Shown here: piece after piece, positions 1-11,555 of the stretch
Layout: each line of letters starts with the position of its first letter
Position numbering within the stretch: position 1 is the stretch's first letter
Origin: Colias croceus
Taxonomy: Eukaryota; Arthropoda; Insecta; Lepidoptera; Pieridae
Reading direction: 5' to 3'
Assembly (NCBI RefSeq): GCF_905220415.1
Contig: NC_059546.1
Span: 2,170,001 to 2,234,000 of the forward strand
Length of the DNA: 64,000 nucleotides
The notes under the pieces: generated by a model
What the model saw: only the letters and a program-made list of their open reading frames with translations
The model's database searches: none
What the model was told of the DNA's origin: nothing
Position numbers and translations under genes: made by a program

Positions 1-8
1 CCAGCCTT

Positions 9-2204
9 TCAAGACGTCCATTGCAGGACATAGGCCTCCCCCAAAGATTTCCAAAACGACCGATCACCAGCGGCCTGAATCCAGCGGCTCCCCGCCACTT
101 TGATCAGGTCGTCTGTCCACCTCGTTGAAGGCCGTCCCACACTGCGACGTCCTGTACGTGGTCGCCACTCTAGAACCTTTTTGCCCCAGCGGCCATCGGT
201 TCTGCGGGCTATATGCCCAGCCCAGCGCCACTTCAACTTACTAATACGGTGGGCTATGTCGGTGACTTTAGTTCTTTTGCGGATCTCCTCATTTCTGATT
301 CGATCACGCAAAGAAACCCCGAGCATAGCCCGTTCCATAGCTCGTTGAGCAACGCGAAGCTTGTGCACCATGCCCGCGGTTAGCGACCACGTTTCGGATC
401 CATAAGTCAACACCGGTAACACACACTGCTCGAAGACTTTCGTCTTCAGGCACTGAGGGATTTTGGACGAAAAGATGTTGCGTAGTTTCCCGAACGCTGC
501 CCAGCCGAGTCGGATTCGACGATTGACCTCTTTCCCGAAATTGGACTTACCTAATTGGACGCTTTGTCCCAGGTAAACGTATTCGTCAACAACTTCGAGA
601 ATAGAGTTTCCAACTGATACCGGAGTGGGCACAACATGGACATTTGACATGATTTTCGTCTTATCCATGTTCATGCTAAGGCCCACTTGTTGTGAAACTC
701 TGTAGAGGCCACCGAGCATTGTATTGAGGTCTTCCAGGGATTCTGCCATGACTACGATATCGTCGGCAAATCGAAGGTGAGAGATGTACTCGCCATTAAC
801 ATTGATGCCAAGTTCTTGCCAGTCCAGGAGCTTGAAGACATCTTCCAAAGCAGCGGTAAACAGTTTCGGAGAAATAACATCTCCTTGTCGGACCCCGCGC
901 TACAGAGGAATTGCCTTTGTGCAATGCTCCTGAACCCGGACTGACATAGTGGCGTTTTCATACAAACTTCTCAACACTTCGATATACCGATAGTCAATGC
1001 GGCAACGCTGAAGAGACCTCAATACGGCCCAAGTCTCGATCGAATCAAAGGCTTTTTCATAGTCCACAAACGCCAAGCATAATGGCAGATTATACTCCTC
1101 CGTCTTCTGTATAATCTGCCGCAGCGTATGTATGTGGTCCATGGTGCTAAAGCCTCTTCGGAAACCGGCTTGTTCGGGAGGCTGGAAGTCATCAAGCCTG
1201 CGTTCGAGACGATTCGTAATGACTCTCGAAAACAGCTTATAAACATGGCTCAGCAGTGATATTGGCCTGTAATTCTTCAACAGGGTTTTGTCTCCCTTTT
1301 TGAAGAAGAGGACAACCATACTGCTGCTCCATGCTTTTGGCGCAGTGCCCTCGAGTAAGGTGGAAGTGAATAACCTCTGTAGCACTCTGAGGATTGGTGT
1401 GCCACCCGCTCTCAGAAGCTCAGATGTGATTCCATCCTCACCCGGCGCCTTGTTGTTCTTAAGCTGTTTGAGAGCCATTCTAATCTCGTATAGGCTGATG
1501 TCCGGGATATCTTCGGTGTAATGTCGGGTTAGTCGGGCTCTAGGATCTTTCGCCGGACTCGCAACAGGCTTAGCAACGGAGGTGTAAAGGCGTCCATAAA
1601 ACTTCTCGACCTCGCCTAGTAGCTCCGGTTGAGACGACACAATTTTGCCACTATCCGTCTTCAGCTTAGTCAACCGGCTTTGCCCAATAGATCCATCTCT
1701 TGCGAACACTTTTGAGCCTTTATTTCGCTGTATCGCTTCTTCAATGTTTTTCGTATTGAAGGAGCGGATATCGTGTCGCAAGGACTTTGTAATTCGTCTA
1801 TTGAGCTGCCTATATGACTTCGCTTCATCGGAAGTATTCAGTAGCAAAGAGCGTCGCTCTGCCAGGAGCTTGAGGGTATGGTCGGAAAGTTTTTGTGTTC
1901 GATTCTTACGGGGAATCTTGCAGTGATGCAACCCTACCGTACGAATCGTTTCGATAAGCCTGTTGTTCATATCGTCCACAGATACGTCATCGCCTAGGCA
2001 AGCGAAGCGATTTTGGAGCTCGAGTTGAAAGCCTTCGGGGTTCTGAATTAGGGTGCGGAACGGTCGAAGAGTTGACTTAATCAAGCGAGACCTTTCGAGT
2101 TTCACATCTATATTCAATGTGCCTCTTACCATACGGTGATCGCTGCCGGTTTTGACCCTGTTGATCACAGAAACATCATTGAATATATGTCTCTTTGTAG
2201 TCAT
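9..2204 (-). pseudogene. RTE-type LINE reverse transcriptase, 5'-truncated, nonsense codon
   Basis: Reads right to left. The right end begins near the end of the APE-type endonuclease (SDHRMVRGTL at about 2150), so most of the endonuclease is missing. An intact-looking reverse transcriptase follows: PGEDGITSELL, NYRPISLLS, QAGFRRGFSTMDH, the motif A segment FVDYEKAFDS, then RGVRQGDVISPKLF and the catalytic FADD box (about 760-775). The frame is broken by one in-frame TAG at 900-902, immediately before RGVRQGDV; the same frame then runs on to TGA at 9-11. The last coding bases (GEAYVLQWTS) match the usual RTE C-terminus and the 3' UTR is cut by the window edge. The 60-100 bp right of 2204 are an ATGATAT-rich stretch and a SINE-like repeat, so this is a 5'-truncated insertion. 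Clade RTE is assigned from motif style only. Confidence 0.85.
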
Positions 2205-2239
2205 GATAATGACATGATAAAATATGATATCATGATATG

Positions 2240-2410
2240 ATATGATAAAACGGCTTCGCCCGCTTTCTCTAAAACTATTTGAAATTAAACTATCCATCTC
2301 TCAAGTTGGATCGAACTGCATATGGTGTGCGAATTTTATTACAATCGGTTATGTGGTTTAGGAGTCCATTGAAGACAAACATTGTGACACGAGATTTATA
2401 TATATTAAGA
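2240..2410 (+). repeat. SINE-like repeat, family S2 (copy 1)
   Basis: Starts with GGCTTCGCCCGCTTTCTC and ends ACATTGTGACACGAG-ATTTATATATATTAAG. A second copy lies at 21619-21796 with only scattered differences. The left end of this copy abuts the truncated end of the RTE LINE. Confidence 0.75.
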
Positions 2411-3066
2411 TAATGTACTTAAACAACTACGAGATGTATGTTACAATATCTATTACTTATATGGCTTTTTCGTGTGCAAAACTGTTGGTAAAATGTATAT
2501 ATATATAGTATTTATAAGCACAATAGTCAGAATATTAATTTTAGTTTCCTTAATTCAAAGAAATACCTAAAGTTTTATAATAATAGAGAGATCCATCTCA
2601 CCGTCGTCGGGATAAATGCAAAAATCATATTTAGTGGATTTCAAACATCCGCTCCGATCTAAATTGAATTTTATCAACTTATTTCCGATTTGCTGTTCGT
2701 TATTGCATTTTCATTCACATTTATTTAGCGCATCTGGCAAGAAATGCTGTAAAATATAAATCTATTTGCATCTGGCATTTCCTTGTTCAAATATAAAATT
2801 AAATTAATATCGGAAGTCGTAATGTAGCTTCATTTTTTTATTTCATAAAATAATATTCCTTACAAAATGATATCATATTATGTAAAAAGTTATATAATTA
2901 GTGCCTCAGGAGTTGCACTTCAAAATGTGGCTAAAGAGCTACGTTTTACTTCTATGGCCTCTTTTTGGCTCACGATAGTCGAAGCATGCCATTATTTGAT
3001 CAATCGTGTGTGCGTTAGTGTACCGTTTTTTAAGATCGAATATTGTGTTGTAACCTTTTTATTTAT
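2411..3066. other. AT-rich stretch without recognisable genes
   Basis: No exon, RNA gene or clear repeat boundary seen. Short fortuitous reading frames only, with no domain motif. Confidence 0.6.
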
Positions 3067-3250
3067 AACTAGCAGTCCGCCCCGGCTTCGCCCGTGGTAC
3101 ATATTTCGCAATAAAAGGTAGCCTATGTCCTTTCTCGGGTATCAAAATATCTCCATACCAAATTTCAGTCCAATTGGTTCAGTAGTTTAGGCGTGATTGA
3201 GTAACAGACAGACAGACAGAGTTACTTTCGCATTTATAATATTAAGTAGG
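3067..3250 (+). repeat. SINE/LINE-tail repeat, family S3 (+ copy)
   Basis: ACTAGCAGTCCGCCCCGGC at the left; a middle segment about a 'CCCGAGAAAGG' block in complement; a right end of CAGACAGACAGACAGAGTTA then CGCATTTATAATATTA. Reverse copies lie at 4487-4676 and 62595-62783. The tetranucleotide CAGA run and the terminal TATAATATTA are typical of short lepidopteran retroelements; class inferred. Confidence 0.75.
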
Positions 3251-4060
3251 GATTTCCTTGTTGCTACATTATAGTCATATTTGGTACATATAATTAAATT
3301 TAATTAACACCTTGCAACGAATAACGAAGTTTTTATTATAGAACATTCAGACTGAATGAAAACATGTATCTAGGAGCTTATAAAACAAATGAAACATTTC
3401 GTCCGACCATAGTTCGCGTGCAAAAGTTGGTACAATGAAAAACTTAATTTCGTTTAGTTCGTAGCGACACGTACCGCAAAATGTAATAATGTCGCTTTTT
3501 CTGAACAAAGCAATATGAGATTTCGTGATATGAGCTGGAGCGGTTGAAAATCACATTTTACGGATAATAATCGCATGCAATACTGTGGTATTGTGATACT
3601 GCTTCCTATTTTGATCATTTTCGTTGCATTTTGTTTGAATATGACTGGTTGTTTCGGGAATGCTGTCGTATTTTCTATTATCTACAGATTATATCTATTG
3701 GTTATATGGAACATGACCAATCTCGCGTTAGCATCACTACATAGTATAAAACAAAGTCGCTTTCTCTGTCCCTTTGTATGCTTAAATCTTTAAAAGTACG
3801 CAACGGATTTTGATGCGATTTTTTTTTTAAATAGATAGAGTTATTCAAGAGGAAGGTTTTAGACAAAGCGGGCGAAGCTGCGGGCGGTAAGCTAGTAAGC
3901 TAGATAAGCGTTTAGAATAGTGTACCTATATCCGCGATTTTGGAATTGGGTGTGCGATAAAAAGAACCCCAGCATGAAATAATAGGAAAAATAGTATTTT
4001 TCATAGTCAGGCAGTATGTTACATTTATTTTGTTTATCCTTTACCTAAGGGAAGCCAGAA
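3251..4060. other. Non-coding stretch with repeat fragments
   Basis: Mostly AT-rich sequence without genes. At 3795-3905 there is a reverse-oriented SINE-like piece ending GGGCGGTAAGCTAGTAAG; a forward relative with the same TAAAACCTTCC.CTTGAAT core lies at about 25150-25290. Confidence 0.55.
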
Positions 4061-4200
4061 GGCAGCCCGGAAGAGATTGCTGATAAGCGATAAGTTTGCC
4101 TTTGTACTACCTCTTTCCTTTCACTTTCTTATACATATCTACATTACAAAATACAGTAAATAGTATAAGAAATAAAAATAACTACCTACGAAGTATTCAA
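4061..4200 (+). repeat. LINE 3'-end fragment (CR1/L2-like tail)
   Basis: CCCGGAAGAGATTGCTGATA-AGCGATAAG followed by CTTTCCTTTC resembles the 3' UTR of the LINE at 19882-20935 (CTGGAAGAGATCACTCTTAA-GTGATAAGG). Only the tail is present. Confidence 0.5.
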
Positions 4201-4486
4201 TGTCAAATAATACAATAAACAGCAAAAGAAATAAAAATAACTATAAAGTATTTTGCATTAGCTCATAATTCCTATAATCATAGTGAAAAGTGCTCAAGAA
4301 AAATGGCGTCCTATAAAAAGGTTCAGATGTACAGAACGGCAGAGAGCTCATTACGGAATGTCGTCGAGAAAAAACTGACAAAGCCTTTGATAAAACGCTC
4401 TCACTGGATTTCGGATGTGCCGAAATTAATTGTCCGTTTTCTTGTTTCAATATTTAAGTTTATAATCGTCGTTTCTTTTCTGATAT

Positions 4487-4676
4487 ATTGTCTGTCTGTC
4501 TGTTACTCAATCACGCCTTAACTACTGAACCAATTTGCATGAAATTTGGTATAGAGATATTTTGATACCCGAGAAAGGGCATAGGCTACTTTTTACCCCG
4601 GAAATCCCACGGCAACGGGAACTATGCGGGATTTCTTTGAGTGCGCGGGCGAAGTCGCGGGTGGAAAGCTAGTAGT
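4487..4676 (-). repeat. SINE/LINE-tail repeat, family S3 (reverse copy)
   Basis: Begins GTCTGTCTGTCTGTTACTC and contains GATACCCGAGAAAGG, the complement of the 3067-3250 copy; ends GGGTGGAAAGCTAGTAG. Confidence 0.75.
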
Positions 4677-4763
4677 TTATAAAGCAAAATTATTATAGGT
4701 TAAATACATGAATAAATTCTTAATTATAACAAAACAATTACCTATACAGCTATGAACTACCTA

Positions 4764-5865
4764 CCTTTTTAAATCATCTTTACCGTCGCCTGTGTCAACC
4801 TGAGTGAAATCGCGGCAAGCGGATAGTATATTATAATATCACTTAGGCCCGATTCAGTGCGACGCGGACCGTCCGCACGCGGACTAGGTTTTGCGTCCGT
4901 CGCGGATGATTTTGTCGTTCAGTGCGATGCGGATCGGGATCGACTGTAACCCTCTCGGTTTGCACATTTGACGCAGCCGCCATGACAACGACAGTACTTT
5001 ATATCCGCTCCGCGTAACTGTTGTCCGCTGAGCACTGAACATTAGAACCAAGCACCGTCCGCCCGTGGACATCCGCGGCGCGGAGGAGCGGCGCGGAGCG
5101 ATTTCGTCCGCGCGCGGATAGCTCTCCGCGACGCGGACAGCTCCGCGTCGCTCTGAACGCGCTGTAAGGTTTCATACATTTTACCGTCCGTCGCGGACGT
5201 CCGCGTAGGTCATCCGCGTCGCACTGAACAGGCCCTTAGTGGTTTACAGTCAGTGAAGCGAATTGAATCCGATTTTACGCTTCAATGCTAGGTATAACTT
5301 AATGTATTTCTTATTAAATTGAATAGAATAATCCTTATAATAATAAGACGTATTAAAATGTCTGATAAAATAATTAGAACACGTATATTACTTTTAAAAA
5401 GGTATACTTTTTAAATCATCTTTACCGTCGCCTGTGTCAACCTGAGTGAAATCGCGGCAAGCGGATAGTATATTATAATTTACAGTCAGTGAAGCGAATT
5501 GAATCCGATTTTACGCTCCAATGCTAGGTATAACTTAATGTATTTCTTATTAAATTGAATAGAATAATCCTTATAATAATAAGTATTAAAATGTCTGATA
5601 AAATAATTAGAACACATATATTACTTTTAAAAAGGTATACTTTTTAAATCATCTTTACCGTCGCCTGTGTCAACCTGAGTGAAATCGCGGCAAGCGGATA
5701 GTATATTATAATTTACAGTCAGTGAAGCGAATTGAATCCGATTTTACGCTCCAATGCTAGGTATAACTTAATGTATTTCTTATTAAATTGAATAGAATAA
5801 TCCGTATAATAATAAGTATTAAAATGTCTGATAAAATAATTAGAACACATATATTACTTTTAACT
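4764..5865. repeat. Tandem repeat, three units of about 233-250 bp
   Basis: Units begin CTTTTTAAATCATCTTTACC at 4764, 5407 and 5640 and run through ACAGTCAGTGAAGCGAATTG and TGCTAGGTATAACTTAATG. Copies 2 and 3 differ at very few bases. Copy 1 is interrupted by the MITE at 4846-5235 and also has about 13 extra bases (ATCAC-TTA-GTGGT) around that insertion that copies 2 and 3 lack. After 5865 similarity stops. Confidence 0.9.
4846..5235. mobile_element. TTA-flanked MITE (PIF/Harbinger-like)
   Basis: 390 bp, GC-rich, with inverted ends GGCCCGATTCAGTGCGACG at the left and, reading inward from the right, GGGCCTGTTCAGTGCGACG. TTA is present directly outside both ends (4843-4845 and 5236-5238), the expected 3-bp target duplication for PIF/Harbinger elements. 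The interior is a dense set of TCCGCG/CGCGGA words. No coding capacity. Confidence 0.8.
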
Positions 5866-5927
5866 ATAGATATGTATATTTAAACTTCTAGTACAACGTA
5901 GATTGACTTATGCAGAAGATAATAAAT

Positions 5928-6124
5928 CTATACTAATATTATAAAGCTGAAGAGTTTGTTTGTTTGTTTGAACGCACTAGGTAATCTCGGTAACTACTGG
6001 TCCGATTTGAAAAATTCTTTCAGTGTTAGTCCCATTTATCGAGGAAGGTTATAGGTTGTATTTCATCACGCTACGGGCAACATGAGTGGAGCCACGGGGG
6101 TGAAACCGCGCGGAGCAGCTAGTT
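5928..6124 (+). repeat. SINE-like repeat, family S1
   Basis: CTATACTAATATTATAAAGC then (TTTG)n, AACGC, TCCGATTTGAAAAATT, and end CGCGCGGAGCAGCTAGTT. Other copies: 6468-6676, 8173-8211 plus 10876-11040 (split), 23617-23745, 24377-24566 (-), 25626-25784, 35251-35452 (-). Confidence 0.8.
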
Positions 6125-6467
6125 GTTAGATAAAAACGTAATTGAGTGTCCTTATAGATAACCTGAAAGTTTATAAAAATAAATACAAAAACAATCACCT
6201 AAAACGGGATACAATGCAATTGCAACATGTAAACTATCCTAAAGACGTAGCCGTAACTGCAATACAATACTGTTTGATATTTATTGAATTCTCCAGATAC
6301 CAGACTAAAAGTATTTCGAATTTCCGCTATCTGGAATTGCTGCATCGCGGTCGACTTACTCAATCTTACAATAGATTTTACGAGGAATTGGTTAAATTCA
6401 TTATAGATATTTAGTGGATAGAGGTGAGTTGTATCTAATAACTGTTTTAATTTTATCTATACCTACT

Positions 6468-6676
6468 TAATATTATAAAGCTGTAAAGATGAGGTGTTTG
6501 TTTGTTTGATTGATTGAAAGCGCTAATCTCGGGAACTACTGGTCCGATTTGAAACATTATTTCGGTGTTAGATAGCCCATTTAACGAGGAAGGCTATAAG
6601 GCTATAACATAAAATATCATCTCGCTAAGACCAACAGGAGCGGAGCACTGCGGGTAAAACCGCGGAGCACAGCTAG
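6468..6676 (+). repeat. SINE-like repeat, family S1
   Basis: Diverged copy of the 5928-6124 repeat: TATTATAAAGCTGTAAAG, TTTGTTTGATTG, CTACTGGTCCGATTTG, ending GAGCACAGCTAGTTAT. Confidence 0.75.
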
Positions 6677-6829
6677 TTATAAATAAGATTTTTGCTAAGT
6701 GATATTGGATCTCGATTTTAATTTTTCGATTTTATTACCACATAATAATATAGATATTACTAACGAAATATATTTCTGAGAAATTAAGTGTCTAATGTTT
6801 TTAAATTTATTTCTAGAAGCCACATATTT

Positions 6830-7060
6830 TTAACCGATTTCAAAAAAGGAGGAGTTTATCAATTCGGCCGGTATGTTTTTTTTTAATGTAGGTATGTACA
6901 CCGATTACTCCGAGGTTTCTGAACCGATTTACGTGATTCGATTTTTTGTTCGATGCGGGATGGTGTCGAATTGGTCCCATAAAAATTTTATTCGGATAGG
7001 CCCAGTAGTTTTTATTTTATGGGCATTTTTGCAAGTGCAAGTTTGAAGTCGGTTGTTTTT
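6830..7060 (+). repeat. SINE-like repeat with AACCGATTTC-AAAAAAGGAGGAG start
   Basis: Starts ACCGATTTCAAAAAAGGAGG and ends GAAGTCGGTTGTTTTTAACG, so the ends are short complements (ACCGA..TC / GA..TCGGT). A truncated relative is at 25097-25140. Confidence 0.65.
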
Positions 7061-7429
7061 AACGCAGTTATCACTTGTTTGTAAACCTATACATTAAATT
7101 AACGTAAACAAAAGATGAGTAATATCCATAAAGTTAATTATTAATTACCCTTTGAGAAACGATACTATGTAAATTTTAATTTATTTACATTAATTATTCC
7201 GTTTCGAAGAATGAGTTGCATCAAATGAAACCGTCCATTATTAATTCAAATTAATTCAGAAGGATATTAAAAGAAAAATCATGTTCAATTTTAACTGGAT
7301 TGCTGTCATTATGAGTTTTATTTAAAAAGAAATGGAGATTCGTCATTAATCAAAATTGCTTTTACTGTATTTTTCACATCTTAATATTAGATTGAATTTA
7401 ATATTGGTGGGAAGTGTCATCTCAACAAT

Positions 7430-7735
7430 AAATAAATAAATATTTCAGGACATTTTTCACACACGGCACGATCTGGATCCCATACTAAGCTTTCGCTTGT
7501 GTTATGGAAACCAAATGGCTGATAAACATATATGTATGTTTATCAGCCATTTGGTTGGTATATGATTTTAAATAACTACTTATATAGATTTTAATTAACA
7601 CCTTAGGGTAAATATTTGTGTGATGAACATTCATCACACAAATATTTACCCTGGGAGGGAATCGAACCCAAGACAAGTGGCTTGGATGGTAGGGTCACTA
7701 CCAATCAAGCCAACTGATCAATCAACGATATAGTT
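7430..7735 (-). repeat. tRNA-like retroelement tail with two perfect hairpins
   Basis: AAATAAATATTTCAGGACAT, CACGGCACGATCTGGATC and GGGAATCGAACCCAAGAC are the familiar tail of a lepidopteran LINE/SINE with a tRNA-like B-box segment (minus strand). A related tail sits in the other orientation at 27990-28100. Inside are a 22-bp perfect inverted repeat with a 4-nt loop (7509-7530/7535-7556) and a 23-bp perfect inverted repeat with a 2-nt loop (7605-7627/7630-7652). Confidence 0.7.
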
Positions 7736-8172
7736 AATAAGTTTAAAAAATAATGTTTTAAAAAGTTTTAGTTCTAAGTATCTCGTATTATTTCTGTTAT
7801 AGAAAGCATAACATAAGGTCATAAAATCAACGACATGAGACATCTATTTAGGATGATGTTAATATGAATGAAAGCGGTTTATTTATGAGTTCGTACGAAG
7901 GTAAATATTTATATACGAGTTGACTTTGGCCAGATGTGTCTCCAACATTAATATTTATTACGCATATTTTTGGTGCTCCATAATATCTATATTAATACTA
8001 GCTGTCCCTGCAAACGTTGCTCTGCCTTACTATTATCACTTAGGGGTATGAAAAATAGATGTTGGCTTTTTTTTCAGAACATAGGCACACTGCAAAATTC
8101 ATGAGAATCGGTTCAGCCGTTTCGGAGGAGTATGGTTACTAACATTGTGACACGAGAATTTTATTATAAAGT
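7736..8172. other. Non-coding, SINE fragment at the right
   Basis: AT-rich. At 7999-8165 a repeat fragment beginning ACTAGCTGTCCCTGCAAACG and containing GGTTCAGCCGTTTCGGAGGA; a related piece lies at about 58150-58310. No gene seen. Confidence 0.5.
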
Positions 8173-8318
8173 GTTATAAAGCTGAATATATTATGTTTGT
8201 TTGGTTGGTTGCAAGGGCGGATCCAGCTTTAATGCCAGGGGGGGGTCACATAGTCGTCGTCAAGTTACAAAAGCTATATTTTGATAAATTTAATTGATAC
8301 GTAGATAGTACATTAAAA

Positions 8319-9815
8319 AAAAACCGGCCAAGTGCGAGTCGGATTCGCGCACCAAGAGTTCCGTACAAATATTTTTATATGTTTTAACTTTAAATTTATT
8401 TTTTGTAATTTTTCCTTTATCTGTGCTATAAGACAGTGTGCTTCCTACAAAATTTCAAGATTTTCTGTTCACGGGAAGTATATATACCCTGTAGGTTTTG
8501 ATTACTGCCGAGTGGCGACACTTGCGAACGGCGAAAATTTTCAGCATAAACGGCTGTAGGTATCTTTTTCAATGCGTTTGCTAGTATTTTCATTTATTCA
8601 CAACTGCATGGGACAATAGAGTTGAGTATACAATATAAATTTCAGCATGATCGCTCAATGCGTTCATGAGAAAATGGGTTCTAGAAAGGTAAGAGAAGGC
8701 AATTTCGAAAACAATCCCTTGACGTTGATCTCTTTTTTCACCTAAGTATTAATATTTATAATTTTAATTTAACGCTGCCTCTGAACGGTATTTTAAGGTT
8801 TCCAACGCGGCGCCAAAAAAAAAAAATTACTCCTGTAGCGTTGAAAATTGTAAAAAAAAAAACATTTAATTATAGAAGATTGAAATGCTTATGCTTATGA
8901 AATAAAACCGGCTGAGTGCGATTCGGACACGCGCACCGAGAGTTCCGAACAAACCTATTTTTTATATTATGATGTATTTTAAAATTCATATTTTTCGTAA
9001 TTTTTTCCTATATCTGTGTGTACCAACTTTCAAGACTATGTGTTGATGAGAAGACGTACGATAATTTGCAGCATAAATCTTCTGTATCTTTTGATTGCGT
9101 AGATTTGAGTACCTATAAGATATAAATTTCAAATTTTCGTTTTCATCCGCGCGTTTCTGAGAAAAAAGGTATGTTTTTTTGCCATTATTCTTGTATCTGT
9201 ACTATAAGATTTTGCTTCGTACCAAATTTCAAAATTCTGAGTTTACGGGAACTACCCTGTAGGTTTTGATTTCCTTGCGAATGTCAAAATTTGCAAAAAA
9301 AATAATTCTATCTGTTTGTCTGTCCCTTTTACTCAGGAACGCGTAAAGGTAACAAGCTGAAATTTATATCGAATACTTTAATCTACGGCCCCTTGATGCT
9401 GTGAAAAAATCAAACGTATACCCCCAATGCAATCAAAAGATACAGTCGTTTATACTGCAAATTATCGCAAATTTCGACATTCGCAAGGGAATCAAAACCT
9501 GCGAGGAACTTCCCGCCTTGCCTCCCGTTAACACAGTCTTGTAATTTAGCAAAAAGTATCGTCTTATAGCACAGATATAGGAATAATTACGAAAAAAATG
9601 ATTTTTTTTAATTACATTTAATGAAAAATATATTTTTTAATAATTAATTTTAAACCTACAATCCACACCGGAAACGAATCTTGAAATTTGGTTTTATAGC
9701 ACAGTTAAAGAAAAAAATGTTTAAAACAAAATTTAAAGATATTTAAAAAAAATTGATTTATTCGGACTTCAGAGCCCTCGGTGCGCAAGTCCGACTCGCA
9801 CTCAACCGGGTTTTT
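8319..9815. repeat. Cluster of CCGGCCAAGTGCGAGTCGG-type repeat copies
   Basis: Two forward copies start at 8321 (CGGCCAAGTGCGAGTCGG) and 8907 (CCGGCTGAGTGCGATTCGG). A reverse copy ends at 9815 (GTCCGACTCGCACTCAACC). Each is followed by AGAGTTCC and an ATTTTTCGTAATTTTT-like AT-rich body. These are widespread in lepidopteran genomes; here they form the core of the hAT-like element. Confidence 0.65.
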
Positions 9816-9860
9816 GCCCTAATTTTACTGTATTTTCTTTTGTTATTTACCATTTAAGCG

Positions 9861-10394
9861 TGTCCCAGACAGACGCGGCCTGCGGTGGCGGTGGCGGTGG
9901 CGGTCAGTTGGATGACTTGAAAGTTCTAGGAACGACATAGACACACGCGGCCGACGCGGTCACAGCGCGGCTTACCGCGGCCGCAAGCCCCGCCCTCTCC
10001 GCCACCGCTTCTGTGTGAATGAGCGCGCGGACATGAGGCGGTCATTACGCGATCAGTTGTAAATTTTTGCAACAGGCCGCGTGTACCGCGTGAAATTATG
10101 CCTACAAAAACACTGAGTTGTTTATTCAAACAGTGCAAAATTACCCAGTTTTGTATGATACATCACATAAAGACTAAAAAAACAAAAGAATTAAAGACAA
10201 AATATGGGCAATAAAAGCAATAAAACTTCGTACGATTGGCCATTACTAACGTCCACTTGCAGGTGAGACTCGAGAGCTAATGTGCCGCTGTAGGTTAGAA
10301 TGACCGCCACCGCGGCCGCGGCAGTATATTGTTATCACGGTCAAGCAAGAAGGCAACAGCAGATCGCCACCGCAGGCCGCGTCTGTCTGGGACA
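9861..10394. mobile_element. GC-rich MITE with 30-bp perfect terminal inverted repeats
   Basis: Left end TGTCCCAGACAGACGCGGCC continuing to 9890; the right end 10365-10394 is its exact reverse complement over 30 bp. Interior GC-rich (GGTGGCGGTGGCGG). Target duplication not resolved: the flanks (AAGC / GCTT) also pair, so the true end could be a few bases further out. Nested inside the 8212-10867 element. Confidence 0.8.
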
Positions 10395-11040
10395 GGCTTT
10401 ATTGAACCTGATATCTGAACTGTAGCTGTCGCCTTGTCTAATTAAAAAAAATTTTGCTACTTTATGTCGTATCCACGAACTGGGATATTTTGATATTTGA
10501 GGTTTTTTTGAGAAAAGTGTAATCAGCAAAAGTTGAAGAAAATATTTTAATTACCTACAACTTTAATTCCGCAGTTACAAACTTTTTTCGAAAATCGAGA
10601 AAATTTGTTTTTTTTTCCTTAAATCGCGACCCCAGATCAACCGTAGTTAACTTTTCCTCTAATTTTTGTTATATTTTCTAACGTTTGTAATTACTTTCAT
10701 TGTTCTATATTACTTTACGTTTCAAAAGTTAATAATAACATCATGTTAAACAATATTCATTTGTTAATTTAAAAAAGTTAATATTAAATTAGTGATCCGC
10801 TTAGGTCGTGGACCTAGCCCAGGGGGGGGTCATGACCCCATGACCCCCCCCCCTGGATCCGCGCTTGGTTGGTTGAACGCGCTAAACTCAGAAACTGCGG
10901 ATATTGCATGAAACATTTTTTCAGTGTTAGATAGTCCATTTATCGCGGAAGCTATAGTCTATATAATATGTATTATTATCATGCTAAGACCAATAGAAGT
11001 TGAGCAATGCGGGTAAAACCACGGGGTACCTACAACTACT

Positions 11041-11501
11041 TAATATTCATCATAAAATATATGTTATCGGCTGGATGAACGTTTCAACAATTAGTAACGT
11101 ATAAAATAATATACTGTTATTAACCACTAACCGCATTCACAGCTGCAGAATTGCAGAAAAATGTAGGCCATATATTTTGTGCTGATGATGTGAATTTCGA
11201 TTCTTTGTTTTATAATTATAATATAATGTACAGGTACATAATATTAAATAAAGGTCTTTATTTAAAGTAAGCGTGTTAAATAAAAATATTATGTGTAATA
11301 TTCATCCAATTGCGAATGTTTATGATTTTCTATATCGCTTACATGGTAAAAATACTGAACTGATTTTGTAAAGACATAACATAGAGATAGTCAATAATGT
11401 GATTTGAGATTGTTGAAAGCATGCTTGCTGTTTTCGAAGGCAACATATCAATTAATATTTTTATTGGTTTTCCTTTTGTTTTAAGAATATTAAAATACAA
11501 A
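11041..11501. other. AT-rich spacer
   Basis: No gene or clear repeat boundary recognised between the split SINE and the LINE tail. Confidence 0.55.
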
Positions 11502-11555
11502 TTTTTTTTTTTTTTTTTTTTTTTTTATGTTAGCTCCAACAAAAGAGCAGGCGAC

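Larger units (their letters stand above)
8212..10867. mobile_element. Non-autonomous hAT-like DNA transposon, 2.66 kb
   Basis: Ends are inverted: CAAGGGCGGATCCAG at the left and CTGGATCCGCGCTTG at the right (14 of 15 match). An exact 8-bp direct repeat GTTGGTTG flanks both ends (8204-8211 and 10868-10875), the hallmark of hAT superfamily insertions. Just inside each end are G-runs (8240-8247; 10821-10828 and C-runs 10844-10853). No transposase frame is visible. The interior holds other repeats (8319-9815 and 9861-10394). Superfamily assignment rests on TSD length and the CA...TG ends. Confidence 0.85.
8173..11040 (+). repeat. SINE-like S1 copy split by a DNA transposon
   Basis: Left half 8173-8211 (TTATAAAGCTGA ... 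TTTGGTTGGTTG) and right half 10876-11040 (AACGCGCTAAACTCAGAAAC ...) together make one S1 repeat. The 8212-10867 element sits between them. Confidence 0.8.

Noticed and set aside
2867..3121. Small protein gene on the + strand
   Set aside because: No domain, no splice context, and its end runs into a dispersed repeat.
7640..7735. tRNA gene on the minus strand
   Set aside because: The GGGTTCGATTCCC box and GTTGGCTTGATTGG segment belong to a retroelement tail. No proper acceptor or anticodon stems; the related copy at 27990 is clearly a repeat.
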